Shown: in pieces, positions 10,496 through 23,300 of the stretch
How the letters are laid out: each line of letters starts with the position of its first letter
Numbering within the stretch: position 1 is the stretch's first letter
DNA from: Gavia stellata
Taxonomy: Eukaryota; Chordata; Aves; Gaviiformes; Gaviidae
Reading direction: 5' to 3'
Assembly: GCF_030936135.1 (NCBI RefSeq)
Contig: NC_082600.1
Span: forward strand, 26,853,943-26,917,942
Length of the DNA stretch: 64,000 nt
Position numbers and translations under genes: made by a program
Notes under the pieces: model-generated
What the model saw: the letters and a program-made list of their open reading frames with translations, nothing else
Database searches by the model: none
Told to the model about the DNA's origin: nothing

Positions 10496-13400
10496 CAGCG
10501 TTATTCATGACAAGCAGAGAAGTTAAGGATTTCTTGGCGCTGGCACATCTCTTTATCCAGGAGATTATTTGCTATATTTGTTAATGTGAAGGAACAGGAG
10601 ATGAGCAGCAGAAGGGAAGGAAAGCCAATCATACAGGTTAGTCAAGGGTAGAGAGGCTAATGCAAACTCTGCAGCTCCCAGCATGGGGGCTGTGCAAGCC
10701 GCACCGGCATCACAGACAAGGGGATTTGCATCAGAGTGCACCTACAAACTGCAATATGCTGTGAGCTGTCATACGCTCTAATCTGCCACTGAAGAGGTCC
10801 AGGTGTCAGCACGAGATGTCCCCGGCAGAGTTTGCTCACCAGACAGCAGCAGTGACCAACGGGACTTGAGCAAGAGCGTGGAAAGCAAATACAGCAAGCC
10901 TGTGACCGTAAAAAGGTGGTGAGCAGGAACCAAGCCCTCTGGCTCTGGTCATACTTCAGGAGGAGAGACCAGAAAGGGGAGAGCAGGCCATTGCTCATCA
11001 GTGCTGGTATGCAGGGGGAGGAAGCTGGGCCTGGGGGAGGTGATCTGCACAAGGACATTAAAGCCTGAAAAGGAGAAGATGGGAAAGATAGGAGAGATGA
11101 GTAACTTCTGAACTGAAGTGATACTACCTGATGAAACGGACTCCTGCCCATTTGGTGACAGGAGAGAAAGAGAAAATGCTTGGTAATGATACTTAAGCTC
11201 AGAAAAGACTCAACTCATTGAGATTGCAAGGATCTAAACTGATCCAAAGTATTCATTCTTCCATAGCTATCTCTAAACCAGATAGCTGTAATTCCACATC
11301 TGCAGTGGTTGCCTTGTATGGTGTCAGGGGATGCCCACTTCACAGCAGGGCTCTGAAGCTGCAGGCTACCTCCCTCCCCTTCCTTTCAGGGCTACTCACA
11401 GCTAAGATGCTTCCCTCCTCCAGAAACTGTGCACCATCCTACCCTAGGGTGCACTCCAGACAGAAAAATGCAAAAAGTTATTTGGGGACTGTGCCTAAAT
11501 CCCTACCATCTTCCTCAGAGACTGTCTCTCTACAGTAGGAAAGCTCCAGGTCAGTGAGGTGGCATGGCAAAGGGGAGGTGACTCCAGAGGCTCTTCCCAG
11601 GACATATTGCCACAGGACTCAGCTGCGTGGAGTTAAATTCATTTTGGGATAGCTGCATGCACTGCAGAGCTAGCTATTTCCCAGCCGCTGCCACTAAGAC
11701 AACATGCTGTGGCACTGGAGAAGAAGCCAGCAGGCCAGCTGCTGCACACCGCCTCACCAGCAATCCCATAGATGTCCATCCCCAGCTTGAACAGTCTGGG
11801 CTTAAAAAAAAAATAAAAATCAGTAGCTAAGGTATATGAACACCCTTTTGAAGTCTCCCTCCTGCAAACACCACGTGTGAGCTGCTACGGCACACACTGA
11901 TTTGGGGCCCTGATCCACCCTTTCACAGGCTTCAGGCTGGGAACTGACTTGAGCCGAGGACTGGATGCCTAAATCCATTCCGGACTTGGGGGACCTGGTT
12001 TTCATTTGTTGTCTTCCATCATGACATGCAGCTGACAGTATCCAGGTCTGCTAGATGACAGTCCAGGTCCTCAGCTAGATCAAATTCAGGGTCACTGCAA
12101 TTTATGAAATAAGAGGGAGGAGAAATCTGTTCTGCAGACTGTGGGACTACCTGGCCACCAAGTACCCCCCCTTGCAATCCTGAGCCAGGGGCAGCTCCCC
12201 AGGGACAACTGGCTAAAGATTTGAGAAAAAAAATTGTGTTTTGTCTGGCCCACCTTTTCCCTCTACCTCTTTGATCTGGTAGCTTACTATGCCTTGAAAT
12301 AGCTTCTGTACCAGTGTGACATCAGGCACAGGTTGGGGTGAAGGAGCTGGCCCAGTACCTAACATGCTCTAAAAACTTATCCTGGATCCAGGGACTGCAC
12401 TGCCAAAGCCCACATCACACCTGCATCAATGTAAACTAAATCTAAATCAAACCAAAGCACCAGGAGCCACCTGGAAGAACATGAGCCTGCGCATTAAGAT
12501 GATCTGAGAACTAGGGGGGAAGTGACTTCTACAAGCAAGATCTTGCTCAGGGGTCAGGAAGCTCAGAAGCATATTGAGAATTGCCAAGAGTCAGGCTGAG
12601 TTAGACCTTGGAGAGGAACTTAAACCATTCCCAGCAAGCCTATAACCACGGAAATAAGAAGGAAATTAGGAGAGACACCGTCCCTCTCTGCAGAGCAGGG
12701 GTGCAGTGACAAATCATCCCACCCAACCCTTGATGCCCCTCAGCCCCAGGTACTGTCACTCCCTGCTGATCAGAGGGACTCTCTTGTTCCACTCCTTTTG
12801 GCTCTTCCTCCTGTAAGAGTGGCTGTCCTTTCATCCCAAGTCCCAGATACTTTCACCTTCTTTTCTGGTTAACGCTAGAGGTAAGAAGTTGTACTTCGAT
12901 TGTGTCAAAAAAGCCAAGGCATGTAATTCTATTTACTATTTTGGTCTCCTTCCCAAGGCCGTTACCCTGGAAGATATTCACATGCCTGCCTATAGCTCCA
13001 GCATATTTCTACCACATTTGCATGGTAGGGCAGAAATAACTTTGAAGTTCAAGATCTGAGTTTGACCTTTAAGTTGCAGTTTTTCAATAGCCACATCTTG
13101 CTGGATGGAGTGAATATTGCTGGTGCCTTGCCAGTTCCTAATTCCTTTCTGGATATTCCCTTGCAGGGTTTGTTATTTCTAAGGCACATGAACCAACTCA
13201 CCTCTGTATTCCTTCACTTTCTAACACAGTGCTTTAGCTGGGATTCTTATTAGGTTTTTTTCCTTTTCATAACTGATTATCAACACAGTCTTTTTTCCCT
13301 CATTGCCAGGCAGTCTTTCAATGCCTCCTTACACAAGCTGAGAAACATTGTATCTTCAGTAAATCCTAGCTTTCTGGTGTTCTATGGCTGAACCACACAA

Positions 13401-16400
13401 TTCCTGCATTGTATCAGCTATACTTTTTCACATAATGAAGCCAACAGCAAACTAAAGCAGCGAGGGGAAAGAGAATGTGCAGTCTTACATCTGACATGGG
13501 GATCTGTGTGACGCCAGCTGCTCAAGTTTACATTCACCGTAGCTGTGCCTTCTGCACTGATGCTATTCATCATTTTGTGCTACGACATCAAGATGCTCCA
13601 GAGTGAATTAGGAGACAGAGAAAGCTTTCTTAAAACTTCAGTTCAGTGATGAGCAGCTTGTATCATTCAATGGTCTCTTCAGCAACTATCCTTACAGCAA
13701 AAATCTGGTCAACACATGATTTCATGGGTCAAAATTCAGTTTGTATTTCCTTAGCTTTGCCTCTACACTACCCTTGTTCTGGTTAAAATGCTGTAACACA
13801 AGACTTGACCTCTTGCCAAAATGTCTGTAAACCCTCCTAATTATTGCAGTCACTTTTGCATCCTCGCTTTGGCACTGTTCTTGTGGTCTCTGTCAACCTC
13901 AGGTCAAGCTCAGTTATTTTATCAGCAGTCTCATCCCCAAAAAGCTGACAACAGTACAGCTTCCTTTTTGCTCACCTTTTGCTGCATGTTTTCCATCAGT
14001 GACAAGTGTTTCTGTGCTTTGTCCCCCAGTTATGTCCTTATGGTCAACAGCCTGTGACACTGGTTGATTTAATATTTCTTAAAGGCAGTGCCCATTACTC
14101 ATATTTTTTCTCCTATTGCCAAGGTCTTATTTTCTGAAGGCCGTGACCTAGTAGGAAGAAGCTTTACCAAGTTGTTACTGTCCCATACAGTTGCTCAGCT
14201 TCCCCAGTGACACTGTCCCTGCATATCCTCCTATTCTTTCTCCTGCAGTTCTAATCTTCATCTGCTCAGGGGTTTTTTTTCTTCCCATACTGATTTTGCT
14301 GCTGCTTTTTCTGGGGACTCTGTTTGTTGGTTGGGTTGTTTTTTTTTTTTTAAGAAGCTGATGTTTGCACAGCAGTTACGGCATAAATCTAATATGTGTA
14401 GGCATAATCCACGTAACCCAGTGTCCCCAGGGGCTTGTACTCCAGTTGCTAGCCTGTATTCACACCCCTCCTGCCACCTCTTCACTGATATTCTTACCCA
14501 CAGACTACAACTGTCATAGGAATGCCTACCTGTGTTGAAATCATACATTCATTTCCCTGAGCAGAAACTGCCTTAGTTTGTATCCACTGTTCCCCCAGGA
14601 CCATCCTATACATCCTTGCTTATGCAGAGGTGCTGTTTGCTTCTTTATAAACCCAATGCAGTTCCTGCTGCATCAACAGCATCATCGTGCAGAGAGGACC
14701 ATGACATCCCAAAGCAGACTGCGACAGTCACACTTCAATTTAAAATGCCATTACTGTCTTATCTCTGCTCTCAGCTTCCTTGGCAAGTGAGGGCCATTTG
14801 CAACCTTATTTTCAATTTTGGTATCTATAAATCACAGTTTCTTCCAACATAAGCTATTTTACATGCTCTGACATCTGCAGTGGTTGGTCCAAGTACCCTT
14901 CCGATGCTCAGAGAGCCAGTCTAGCACCTAATATTGCCAGCCAGCAGATTCTGACACTCTAAATACCAGCATGTTTCTCTTTTGCCCATGTTAAGCGCTG
15001 GACTAAGGCAAAGTTTATCCTACCAGCCCTTCTCCATGCTGCCTGCAGAACCAAGGCCATGCTTGCCTTTTGTTGTCTCACTCCAGGTTTGACCTGGGTG
15101 CCTGCCATTACTTGTCAGCTGCCCTGCGCTGGAGCACTGCCGAAGTCTGCAAGCCACCATACAAGTGATCTTTGATCTCTTCATCAGTGTGTTAGCACTT
15201 AACATACTATTGCCATTTGTGTGTACTGTCTTGGAGCACCTAAGTCACAGCAATCAGCCTTTCATCTGCTCCTGGCCAACAGGCAATAGTTCTGCTTTGG
15301 AGATCAGAAGTAGTGTTACCATCCATGGGGAGCAACTTCTGGTTCCTTAAATTTTACCATGGCTTTATTGTCTTTTTTAATACTTTTAACTCCTGGCTAT
15401 CAAGTTTGCTCAGTCTATATGTCCTACATTGCATCTTTCTAGTTCCTTCTGTCGGCAGAAGGATGATTTATACAAAAGCCCTTTCCTGACACACCCAACT
15501 TCTCATGCCCCCAAAAATGTAACTTCCTGAACAAAGACAGGGCAATTGGCTATCACTCATTCTCTGAAGCACACATCCAGTTGCTTTTTTCCATCTGGAT
15601 TCTTCTGGCTAGGGAGACCACAGGGTGCTGAGGGTCCCTGGAGCCTACGGACCTTCTTCCACTTCAAGGTTCAGCCCCCAGTGAGTGTTGAGTTAAGCAC
15701 GATGAAGCTGAAAGCAGAAAACCACTACCCCATATTCCCAGTGCCACAAGTACCTAGCCATGCAATTACAGTTTTCTTCTGTTGACCAAAACATGCTACT
15801 CTCCCATTCCCAGGTAACTGCTGTCTGCTCTGGATGCATCTAATTTCAAGTAGTACCTTACAGCAGGTCACTCCATCCCCTGTCTAGCTTCTTCTGGTCT
15901 GCATTGTTAAAAGCAGTTAACTCACAGTACCAGTGCCAAAGGCCACACTGAACAGTATCAAAGTTATTTGCCAACCATCAGAACACAGCAGCAGCCAAGC
16001 CCTTTGGTTGTAACCAGTCTTTTCAGATACCCATACAGCAGTGCTGGCAAGCATGGACTTTAACAACAGCCTCTGTTCATTCATTCATCTGCTGAACCTC
16101 TTGATGTAGAGGAACCCACGACCTGTGGTGTACTGAAGAGCTGCAGTGACACCCACTGGGATAAAACTGTGCATGCCCCCTCTTTACTGAAGGCCTAACA
16201 TTACCTAGTGTGCCATAGCGTTCAGGGAGATTCCCCTTTATTTAAAGGCCAGTTTAAGGCACGATCACAGCATGGCTTACCAGGTTCGCTGAGCTGCAGC
16301 ATGCTACCCACTATAGTACCTCACTACCTCCACACTCCACTTTCATCCCAAGAGGGAGAAACAGCTCATGCAACCAGGTCCTGGGTTTGCAGGGCCAAAG

Positions 16401-17197
16401 AAGCATCTGTGCCCTTCCCACAGACACCTCCAGCTGCTGTTCTTGCTGTTCCCTTCCTCCCACGGGCAACCCCACGTGGTGGGAGAAGAGCTGCAGGGTT
16501 TGCGAACACCCTTACACATAATGTCATATCGCAAACTACTAAACTCCAGCAAGCGAGTGGACTGCAGGGCCACAATGCTAAAGAGAGGAAGGAGCTGTGA
16601 AGGACAGTTCCTCGGGAGATGGAAGTCTAAACCCACTTGTTGAGTGGGAACAGCCTGGCTCAGCCCTGCATGGCTAGTTTCACACAGATGGCAGGAGGAA
16701 CGTCCGAGTCATTCACAGACAGAAGGTTGTGAAAATTTTTCCAAAAACAGGAATGCAGAGAACCTTGCTGCCTCCCTCCTCTTCTCCATCAGGGATGCAC
16801 ACAGCTCCCTACACTGCACTCATGGGGCAGTCCAGAACAGCCAGTATCTCCTTGGCAGAAGTGCAGTTTTGCAGCCCCCACCCAGCTGAGTCCCCCCATC
16901 AGGCCCCCACACCTGCCTGTCCAATGCTTTGACTCCTTATCCCCATTATGAGGGGAGATAATGGTCCTCCAGTCCTCAGCTTTAGAAACAAACCCCTCTT
17001 TGCCATTAGCAAAGCAGTCAGCTCACAGTCCTTCTTGTTCCCCGAGCATTTTCCTCCATACCTTCACAAGGTAGCAAAAAGCTCTAGTTTAGCATTACAC
17101 TGCCCCCACCACTGCAATGCAGTGATTGACTTGTAAGCAACCTGTGACAGCAGGGTTTTGTACAGCACCTAGCATAGCAAGGCTCCTCTATTGCAAT

Positions 17198-17268
17198 AAT
17201 TAATTGCAATAATTGCAAAACAATGCAATTCATTATCACAGCATTATTATTAGAGATTGCAATTAATT
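17198..17268. repeat. AT-rich inverted repeat with clustered ATTGCAAT words
   Basis: The arms at 17198-17210 and 17256-17268 are 13 bases and perfectly complementary (core ATTAATTGCAAT), with about 45 bases between. ATTGCAAT or TTGCAA recurs several times within the block. TTGCAA is half of the C/EBP palindrome. The block is distinct from its surroundings. Confidence 0.6.
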
Positions 17269-18616
17269 GTGACAGACATTTAATAATGCTGCACCACCCA
17301 CTGGATGGCAGTCCAGAGCAGGAAGGTAAAAGCTCTCCTATTTCTGCCTGAAGCAGTTCAAAGGGATTTGGGGAGGAAGGAATATCCTGGTCTGAGCCAG
17401 TCTGCAACTCAGATACTGAGGTTAACAACTGACTTGTTGAAATCCCCCAGGACCTTCCATGACCACATGTGGTCAGGGCTGGAATCTTCAAGAGGACAAC
17501 CCTCCTCTAGTACAGAGCTCTGCCCTCAGGGGCCAAGGATGGCCTCAGAGATGAGAGGCCCCCTCCCTACAAACTCCCCAGAATTATGCCCTGAATGCCA
17601 GGGTCATCCACAAAGACCTCTAAGCCATACAAAGACCACCTCTGGCTAGTTTGCAACAGCCCTGCTCAGCTGAGAGGCCCATATGGACCTTCAGCTCCCT
17701 CCCTGCATGTTAAAATAGCCTGCAATGTTTGGATTGATACTCCAGACAGTCCAAGCAACTGAGAAATCCATGCAAGCAGCCAAAGACAGATGGCATCAGG
17801 TTTGCCATGCCCCCTCCTTGCTGCACAGGCACTGCAGGACACGTGCAGGCTGGCAAGGGGTCCATGCCACACACCATGGCTCTGCCTCCCTTGCTCTTGG
17901 GGCCAGGTCCACAGGGAAGAGCCTACTGCAGTGAAAAGAGCCTCTCAACAGCTTCACACTCTAGGCACTGTATGCTGCCAAGTACCTGGTCCAGGCAATG
18001 CAGTTGAAGTAACAAACACTAGCATGGGGAAGGAGATCCCAGAGCAGATGCTCAGTGCTGCCTGTGCTTGAGCAGCAGTAGGACACACTGCTCAGATGGA
18101 GAGGGCAGGAGGAGGCAAGAGGAGTGAGGGAGTATCTATTCTTCCTTGGCAAGGACCGCAGCACAGAGACCTTTGCATCCTGCAAGGAGAAAAATGCTCA
18201 GCCATGAAGAGGAGGGAGAAGCATCCATAGGTGTCTCAGCAAGGAGTCAGAGGCAGCAACCTGCATGTTAACTCTCAGTAGATCTTGTTAATCCCCCAGA
18301 CTCCAGAAACCTGGGACAACCAATCACTGCTTGACACAGGGACAGTTTGGATGGCGGCTCCTGCACCCACCCACTTATCCCCCAGATGGGCAGGGTTTTG
18401 CTTTTCTAAATCACTAGGAGTCATACTAAGAACCTGAACTCCAACAACTGGCATTCCCAGATGTCCCCACACAAGCACTCCCCAGCAAATTCCCAGGGCA
18501 GTCTCTGGCAACAGCCTCCAGATAGAGTTTTCATGCAAGTTTTCTCGAAACTAGCTAAAAAAATCCTGCTCTGAGCTGCAGAAGCATTTGTTTCTGCCGA
18601 GCTCTCGGAGTCCAAA

Positions 18617-18630
18617 CACACACACACACA
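18617..18630. repeat. Short (CA)n microsatellite
   Basis: About seven CA units in JDP2 intron 1. A potential length polymorphism; no other significance seen. Confidence 0.8.
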
Positions 18631-19136
18631 GTTTGGCAGTGGTTGTGTTCCAGGGCTGGTAATACAAGCCATGGAGCAGGCTGCCAAGACAAGCAATAGA
18701 ACGAGCCAGGCCCCGTTTCATTGGCCACCATACGCTGCATATGGCCCTGGAACCAGCCAGCACAGTGTTCTCACCCTCCTTGAAGGCATAGGAGACCCTG
18801 TGTTTTCAAATACACCTCCACAGGGCCTTCATTAAAGGAAAATGGAAACATAATGTGGCCCTTGCTCTCTTGGTATTTCTCCCTTTCCCCCAGTTTGCTC
18901 TCAAACCTATTTCCCTCCCATGGAAAAAGTGCCTCCTGGAGCAGACCGTGCAAAAGAATGCAACTTCCATTCAACTCCATGCCTGACTGCTAAAGCGGAC
19001 TTGGGACCGAGCGGTGGGGGAAACCTCCAGGGGCCGTTTCCTCCCCAGGGCCCCTCGGGCCGGAGGCACGGCTGGTCGCAAGGCCAGCCCTCCGCGCGGC
19101 ACACGCGGGGCGGCCGTGGGAGTCCGGACCCCTCAC

Positions 19137-19765
19137 CTGCGCGCCCAGCCGACAGGTGAAGCGGAGGCAGGAGGGCACCCGAAAGGGCGAGGGCCGCTCC
19201 CCACGGCCCCCGCAGCGGATCAGGGCGGGGGTAGCAGCCCAGTGCCACGCACCCCCAAAGGCAGCCCTAGCCCCCGCGCGTAGCTGGGTGCGGGGGCAGC
19301 AGCCCTGCTCTGAGCCGCCTGTGCGGCTCCGCCCGAGCCCGCCGGAGGGTCTCCCCACACCTCCGCCGTGCGCACGACCGCTGGCAGCCCGACCGCCTCC
19401 CCGCCCGGAGGGCCGGACCCTGCCCGCCGCCGCGGGGTGCCGGGATGCTCCTCCGGGCGCCCCAGCCCCCCGCCGCCGCTCCCCGCCGCGGAGCCCCGCG
19501 CCCCGCCCGCCCCCTGCCGCAATCGCGGCGCGCCCCCCGCCCGCGCCCGCACCCACCGTGCAGGGGGACCGGGCTGCCGGGTTGCCCGCGGGGCCCGGCC
19601 GCGGGCTGCAGGCTCAGCCCCGCCGCCTCCGCCGCCCGGCTGCGCGGCGCTGCCCCGACCCCCGGGCCCCGCCGGGTGCCGTTGTCGGTGCGGCCGCCGC
19701 CGAGGCGCCTTGGCCCGCCACCCCCCGCCGCCCCGGTACGCGCCTCCCGCAGGCTGTGGCGGGCG
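19137..19765 (-). other. JDP2: Predicted JDP2 non-coding first exon
   Basis: The minus strand has a TATA box at 19791-19797, so transcription should begin near 19765. A good donor, GCAG then GTGAGG, lies at 19140-19131 and would join to the acceptor at 8931. A second, weaker donor (ACG then GTGGGT) near 19556 would give a shorter exon. JDP2 genes commonly start with a non-coding exon in a CpG island. No ATG in frame with JDP2 was found before the junction, so the exon is probably untranslated. The boundaries are predictions. Confidence 0.5.
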
Positions 19766-19775
19766 GCGGGGTGGG

Positions 19776-19797
19776 TTGCATCAGCCCCGGTTATATA
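19776..19797 (-). promoter_or_regulatory. JDP2: TATA box with adjacent C/EBP-ATF composite element
   Basis: On the minus strand TATATAA lies at 19797-19791, followed eight bases on by TGATGCAA at 19783-19776. TGATGCAA is the C/EBP-ATF composite core bound by heterodimers such as ATF4-C/EBP. A TATA box inside a CpG island fits an inducible gene. The composite site lies between the TATA box and the expected start site. Confidence 0.55.
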
Positions 19798-19857
19798 GCG
19801 GCCCCTGGGCTGCGGGGAGGGGTCGGGAATGCGGAACCGGCCGGGCTGCCAGCGCCA

Positions 19858-19864
19858 CACGTCA
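19858..19864 (-). promoter_or_regulatory. JDP2: CRE-like site upstream of JDP2 TATA box
   Basis: TGACGTG on the minus strand, about 60 bases upstream of the TATA box. It matches the CRE half-site used by CREB/ATF proteins and, in mixed dimers, JDP2. Confidence 0.4.
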
Positions 19865-20300
19865 GGGAGGGCGGGGGAGCGGGGCCGCAGGGCCGCGGGG
19901 CGGGGAGCGCCGCGCAGGGGTGGGACCAGGCGGGCACCGGCACCCCGACATCCCGCACCCCGGCACCCCGCACCCGGCACCCTGCACCCTCCACCCCCAC
20001 AGGCCGGCATCCCCCTGTGCCCTCGTAGCCGGCAGCCCCGGCACCCCCCGGCCCCCTCCGCACCACGGAGCGCCGGCACCTCGCACCCCCGGCCGGGTGC
20101 GGGCCCCCTCCGCGCTCCTATTTGCGCTCCCCCCCGCTCTCCGCTCCGCGCCCCCCCGCGCACGCCAGGACTCGCTCCCGGGCAGCCCCGGCCACCCGGC
20201 CCCGTACCGCCGCAGCCCTGCCCGGGGCAGCCCGCAGGGGCAGGCTCCGTGCGGAGCCCCCGCTCCTCAGTCCTGCGCCCGGGAACAAGGAGGCAAAGGA

Positions 20301-23300
20301 CGAGAAGGAGTGGCCGGGGCTCCCCAGCGCCAACCCCACCTCATCCAGGGCAGCAAAGACACAGGGGCAGGGAGGGCTGCAGAGCAACCCCACCGCCCGG
20401 TGGGAAGCAAGCTCCTTCTCATCTCATCCCACCCCAGCCCAGCCCGGCCTGCTCACGCCCCACATGATGCTGTCTCCCCCGTACACTGGCCAAGGGCTGT
20501 CAGCCCCAGCTCCGCCAGCCCTTTGACTGCGATGGAGAGGAGCCAGGAGGAAGCAGAGGGGTCCAAGGCTGCTTTGGTCTTCTTCCCTTATCGTCACTGG
20601 GACATCCCAGGAGGGACATCGCCCGAGGCACAGGCACACGCGTGGTGCCCCATGCTCTAGCACCATGATGTCAGGTGGAGATCGCGGAGCAGGTGGCAGG
20701 CTGGGGCCTTCCTGATAACTTATTTGCATGGATTTGAATTGTCTCCTTCCTCTTCCTCTCTGACATTGGCCTCTTCACACCTGCATCTGCCAAACTGTTT
20801 TGGGAAGCAAAGCTCTGCACAGCCGCAGGGCCACGCTGAACCTGCCACAGGTACTGGATGCTCCAGTGCTGTTGCTCCTAAAGCATTTCAGGACAGAAAT
20901 GCTCCTTTTTCTTTGGAAAGAAAAGATACTAGAGCGGTTAGCAAAACCGCCGGGCTGAGTGGCACTACCCAGCTCCCTCTGCCTGAGCCTGTGCCCAAAG
21001 TAAACGGGGAAAGAGACGAGATGTGTCTCCCAAACAGGATGAACCACAGTGAGCAGCAAGTTCCTCTGAGACCACTTGCATGTCCCTGGGCCCTGTGGGC
21101 AGGTCATTAAAGACAAGAGGAGTCTGTCATGGAGCTGAGCGATCCTGCCATCTCTTTGACCTATCCTCCCCACCCATCCAGCTGCCCAGAGGCACCATCC
21201 ACCCTACCTTGTTTTCCTTCTCCTGCCTTGTCAGTCATTGTTTCTTTTTGGCATTCACCAATTCCATTTCTTTTCACCACTGACAATTCATGCTATTCAT
21301 CACCCACAAGATCTCACCACCAGCACTTCCAGCCTTGTCCTCTTCATCTGTGTCTCAGCAAGGGAAAGAGAATTCAATTGAGGAGCTGGGACTGACCAGG
21401 AACAGGGGACCAGAAACGCTGCGTTCAATATAGGATATACTCTACCCAAGTTGTCCTATAGAAATAGGTAACAGCCTGGCTTGACAGGACACTGCACACA
21501 TATCCTCATTCCTACTCTCCTCATGCTGTCGTTCTTTTACCTTTTGGTTTTCAGAGAGGCAGAATACTTTCTATAGACCTTTGCATACAAACCCAGTATT
21601 TCTTTAATCTTGGCCCCTCATCTTGGGGGGAAGGGAGAAATGCCAGCTGAGATGTATTTTTCCCAAATGCATTCCTTCACCTTCCTATATCAGATAGGAC
21701 AGACTTTTCTAATGCCTTAAGCTGGAAGGATCCCAATGTGGTTGACAAACAATCTCTCTAGCAATTCACACAAGCTGCCTTCAGGGCATGGCAGCTCCCT
21801 CACAACTGCTGCATCCTGAGGGAAGGGAGAGGGAAAACCAGGGGGATTTCAGAGGAGGCTGATGACCTGGCTGAGCAAGGTCCAGTGCAGCATGTGGTTC
21901 CTCCTGCAGCCCCTCCCTGCCCTGGGGAAGGTGGGAAAACGCCATTTTGCCTTCTCTGCTGGGGGCTGGAAGAAAGAGAGCTCTCCCTGCTCTGTCTTCC
22001 ACTGTTTTTCCCTTCTTCATGTCCCTTTCTCTAGTGGGCAGAGCTGGGAGATCTCATTGCAACATAGACAACTACAGCCCCAGCCTCGAGTACTGACCTC
22101 TTCATGGGTGCTCTTCGCCCCCAGCCAGCCCCCATGGGACGGGAGCAGGGATCCCACACCTACCAGTCTGTGTAAGACCAGCATTTGCAGCATGTTTGCA
22201 GTGCACTGATTTCAAAGCTGTGTGCCCAGGATTGTGCTGAAGAAGGTCGGGAAGCAGGGAGGAGAGGTTATAGCTGAATCCTGCCCTTCAGCCTAGATGT
22301 CTTTCCTTCCCTGCTTCCTCTCTGTGGGTCCTGGGGGCAGCTGAGCCCCCGTCATTATGATAATCCAAGTTAGTCCTAACTGGGACTTGTTTAACTTAAC
22401 TGTTGAAGAGCTAGTTCCAGGGAAGCATCCTTGTCGGGACAGTGCTTACGCACATGTTTAAAGGGATGAACTTGCATCATTCTTTCTTGAGTTGGGAACT
22501 CTAGTCTCACAGGGGAATTTTCCTCGTTCTTGCAGCCGCCTGTGCTTGAACTGTTCTTTTCCCAAGATGGGTTTTGCCTCATGTAAACACCAAACTTGTT
22601 TACTTTTCAGATAGTTTCATTCAGGCTAGAAAAGGTGTAAGAATTCGTTGAGAATTTGTGGCTTCAGTGGGTAAAAGTGAACAGAAAAGTCACCAACAAC
22701 TAACTGGCTGCTCGCTGAAGGATGCAGAGTGGTGGGGTAAACACGGCCGGCCCTACAAGGGCCAGTCAGTCTTGCCACTGCTGTGGAAACATGTGCTGAC
22801 AAACACAAATTAACCAAGTGGGAATGGCAGCATCTGCAATGGAGACAGGAACAGCTGAGAAAAAAGCAGAAGTTCCACTCCACAGAATGTAAAAAGCTGT
22901 CGGTACCTCGCCACTTGGAAGATGGCTTTCTCCTCAGACGAAAGGGATGATTTGCATATTTTTGTTCAAAATAAAGTGTGTGGAAGGTGAAGGCTCATGG
23001 ATGTGGAAACACAGCCCCTGCAACACAACACGGGACCAGAGAGTTATCAGGAACAGGGCAAACTCTAGTGCAAAACAGAGCTGCACCAGCACAGGAGTTT
23101 GATTACGAAGGAGTCGCTCTCAGTCCTTGGGAAAAGTCTTTGCTTTTCGCCTGCCAGCACTCATTTCTCTGCCTTCCCCATGTGGATGAATTGTGCGGCT
23201 CATCGGCCGGATTCAGGCCTAAGCCAGGATGCCACGTGACAGCACTGCAGCCGTCCTTGTCTTTCTCACCCCTCTCTTCTGGATTGTCTGGTGGCCCTCT

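Larger units (their letters stand above)
8931..19136 (-). other. JDP2: JDP2 first intron (5' UTR intron)
   Basis: About 10 kb between the proposed non-coding first exon and the ATG exon. It holds a CR1 3' end fragment (10405-10495), an AT-rich inverted repeat (17198-17268), a T-rich plus-strand block (about 12900-15500), a run of ten C at 9795-9804 and a short CA repeat. No coding exon was recognised. The left border is firm; the right border depends on the exon 1 prediction. Confidence 0.7.
19000..20300 (-). promoter_or_regulatory. JDP2: CpG-island promoter of JDP2
   Basis: GC content and CpG density rise sharply against both flanks, with dense CG dinucleotides from about 19.0 to 20.3 kb. 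The island lies upstream of JDP2 on its own strand and holds a TATA box, a C/EBP-ATF composite and a CRE-like site, listed separately. Long open frames across it on both strands result from the lack of AT-rich stop codons and are not supported as genes. Confidence 0.75.

Noticed and set aside
10657-11151. 164-codon minus-strand open frame in JDP2 intron 1
   Set aside because: No domain, low-complexity Ser/Cys/Leu composition, and no matching splice sites linking it to JDP2.
19137-19266. N-terminally extended JDP2 by splicing the predicted first exon in frame to the ATG exon
   Set aside because: The frame is open for about 43 codons before the junction but begins after a TAG with no ATG, so it would need non-AUG initiation; the exon border itself is only predicted.
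19156-20660. Long Pro/Arg/Ala-rich open frames of up to 430 codons on both strands across the JDP2 CpG island
   Set aside because: They overlap each other in several frames, have no known domain and follow from the scarcity of stop codons in GC-rich DNA.
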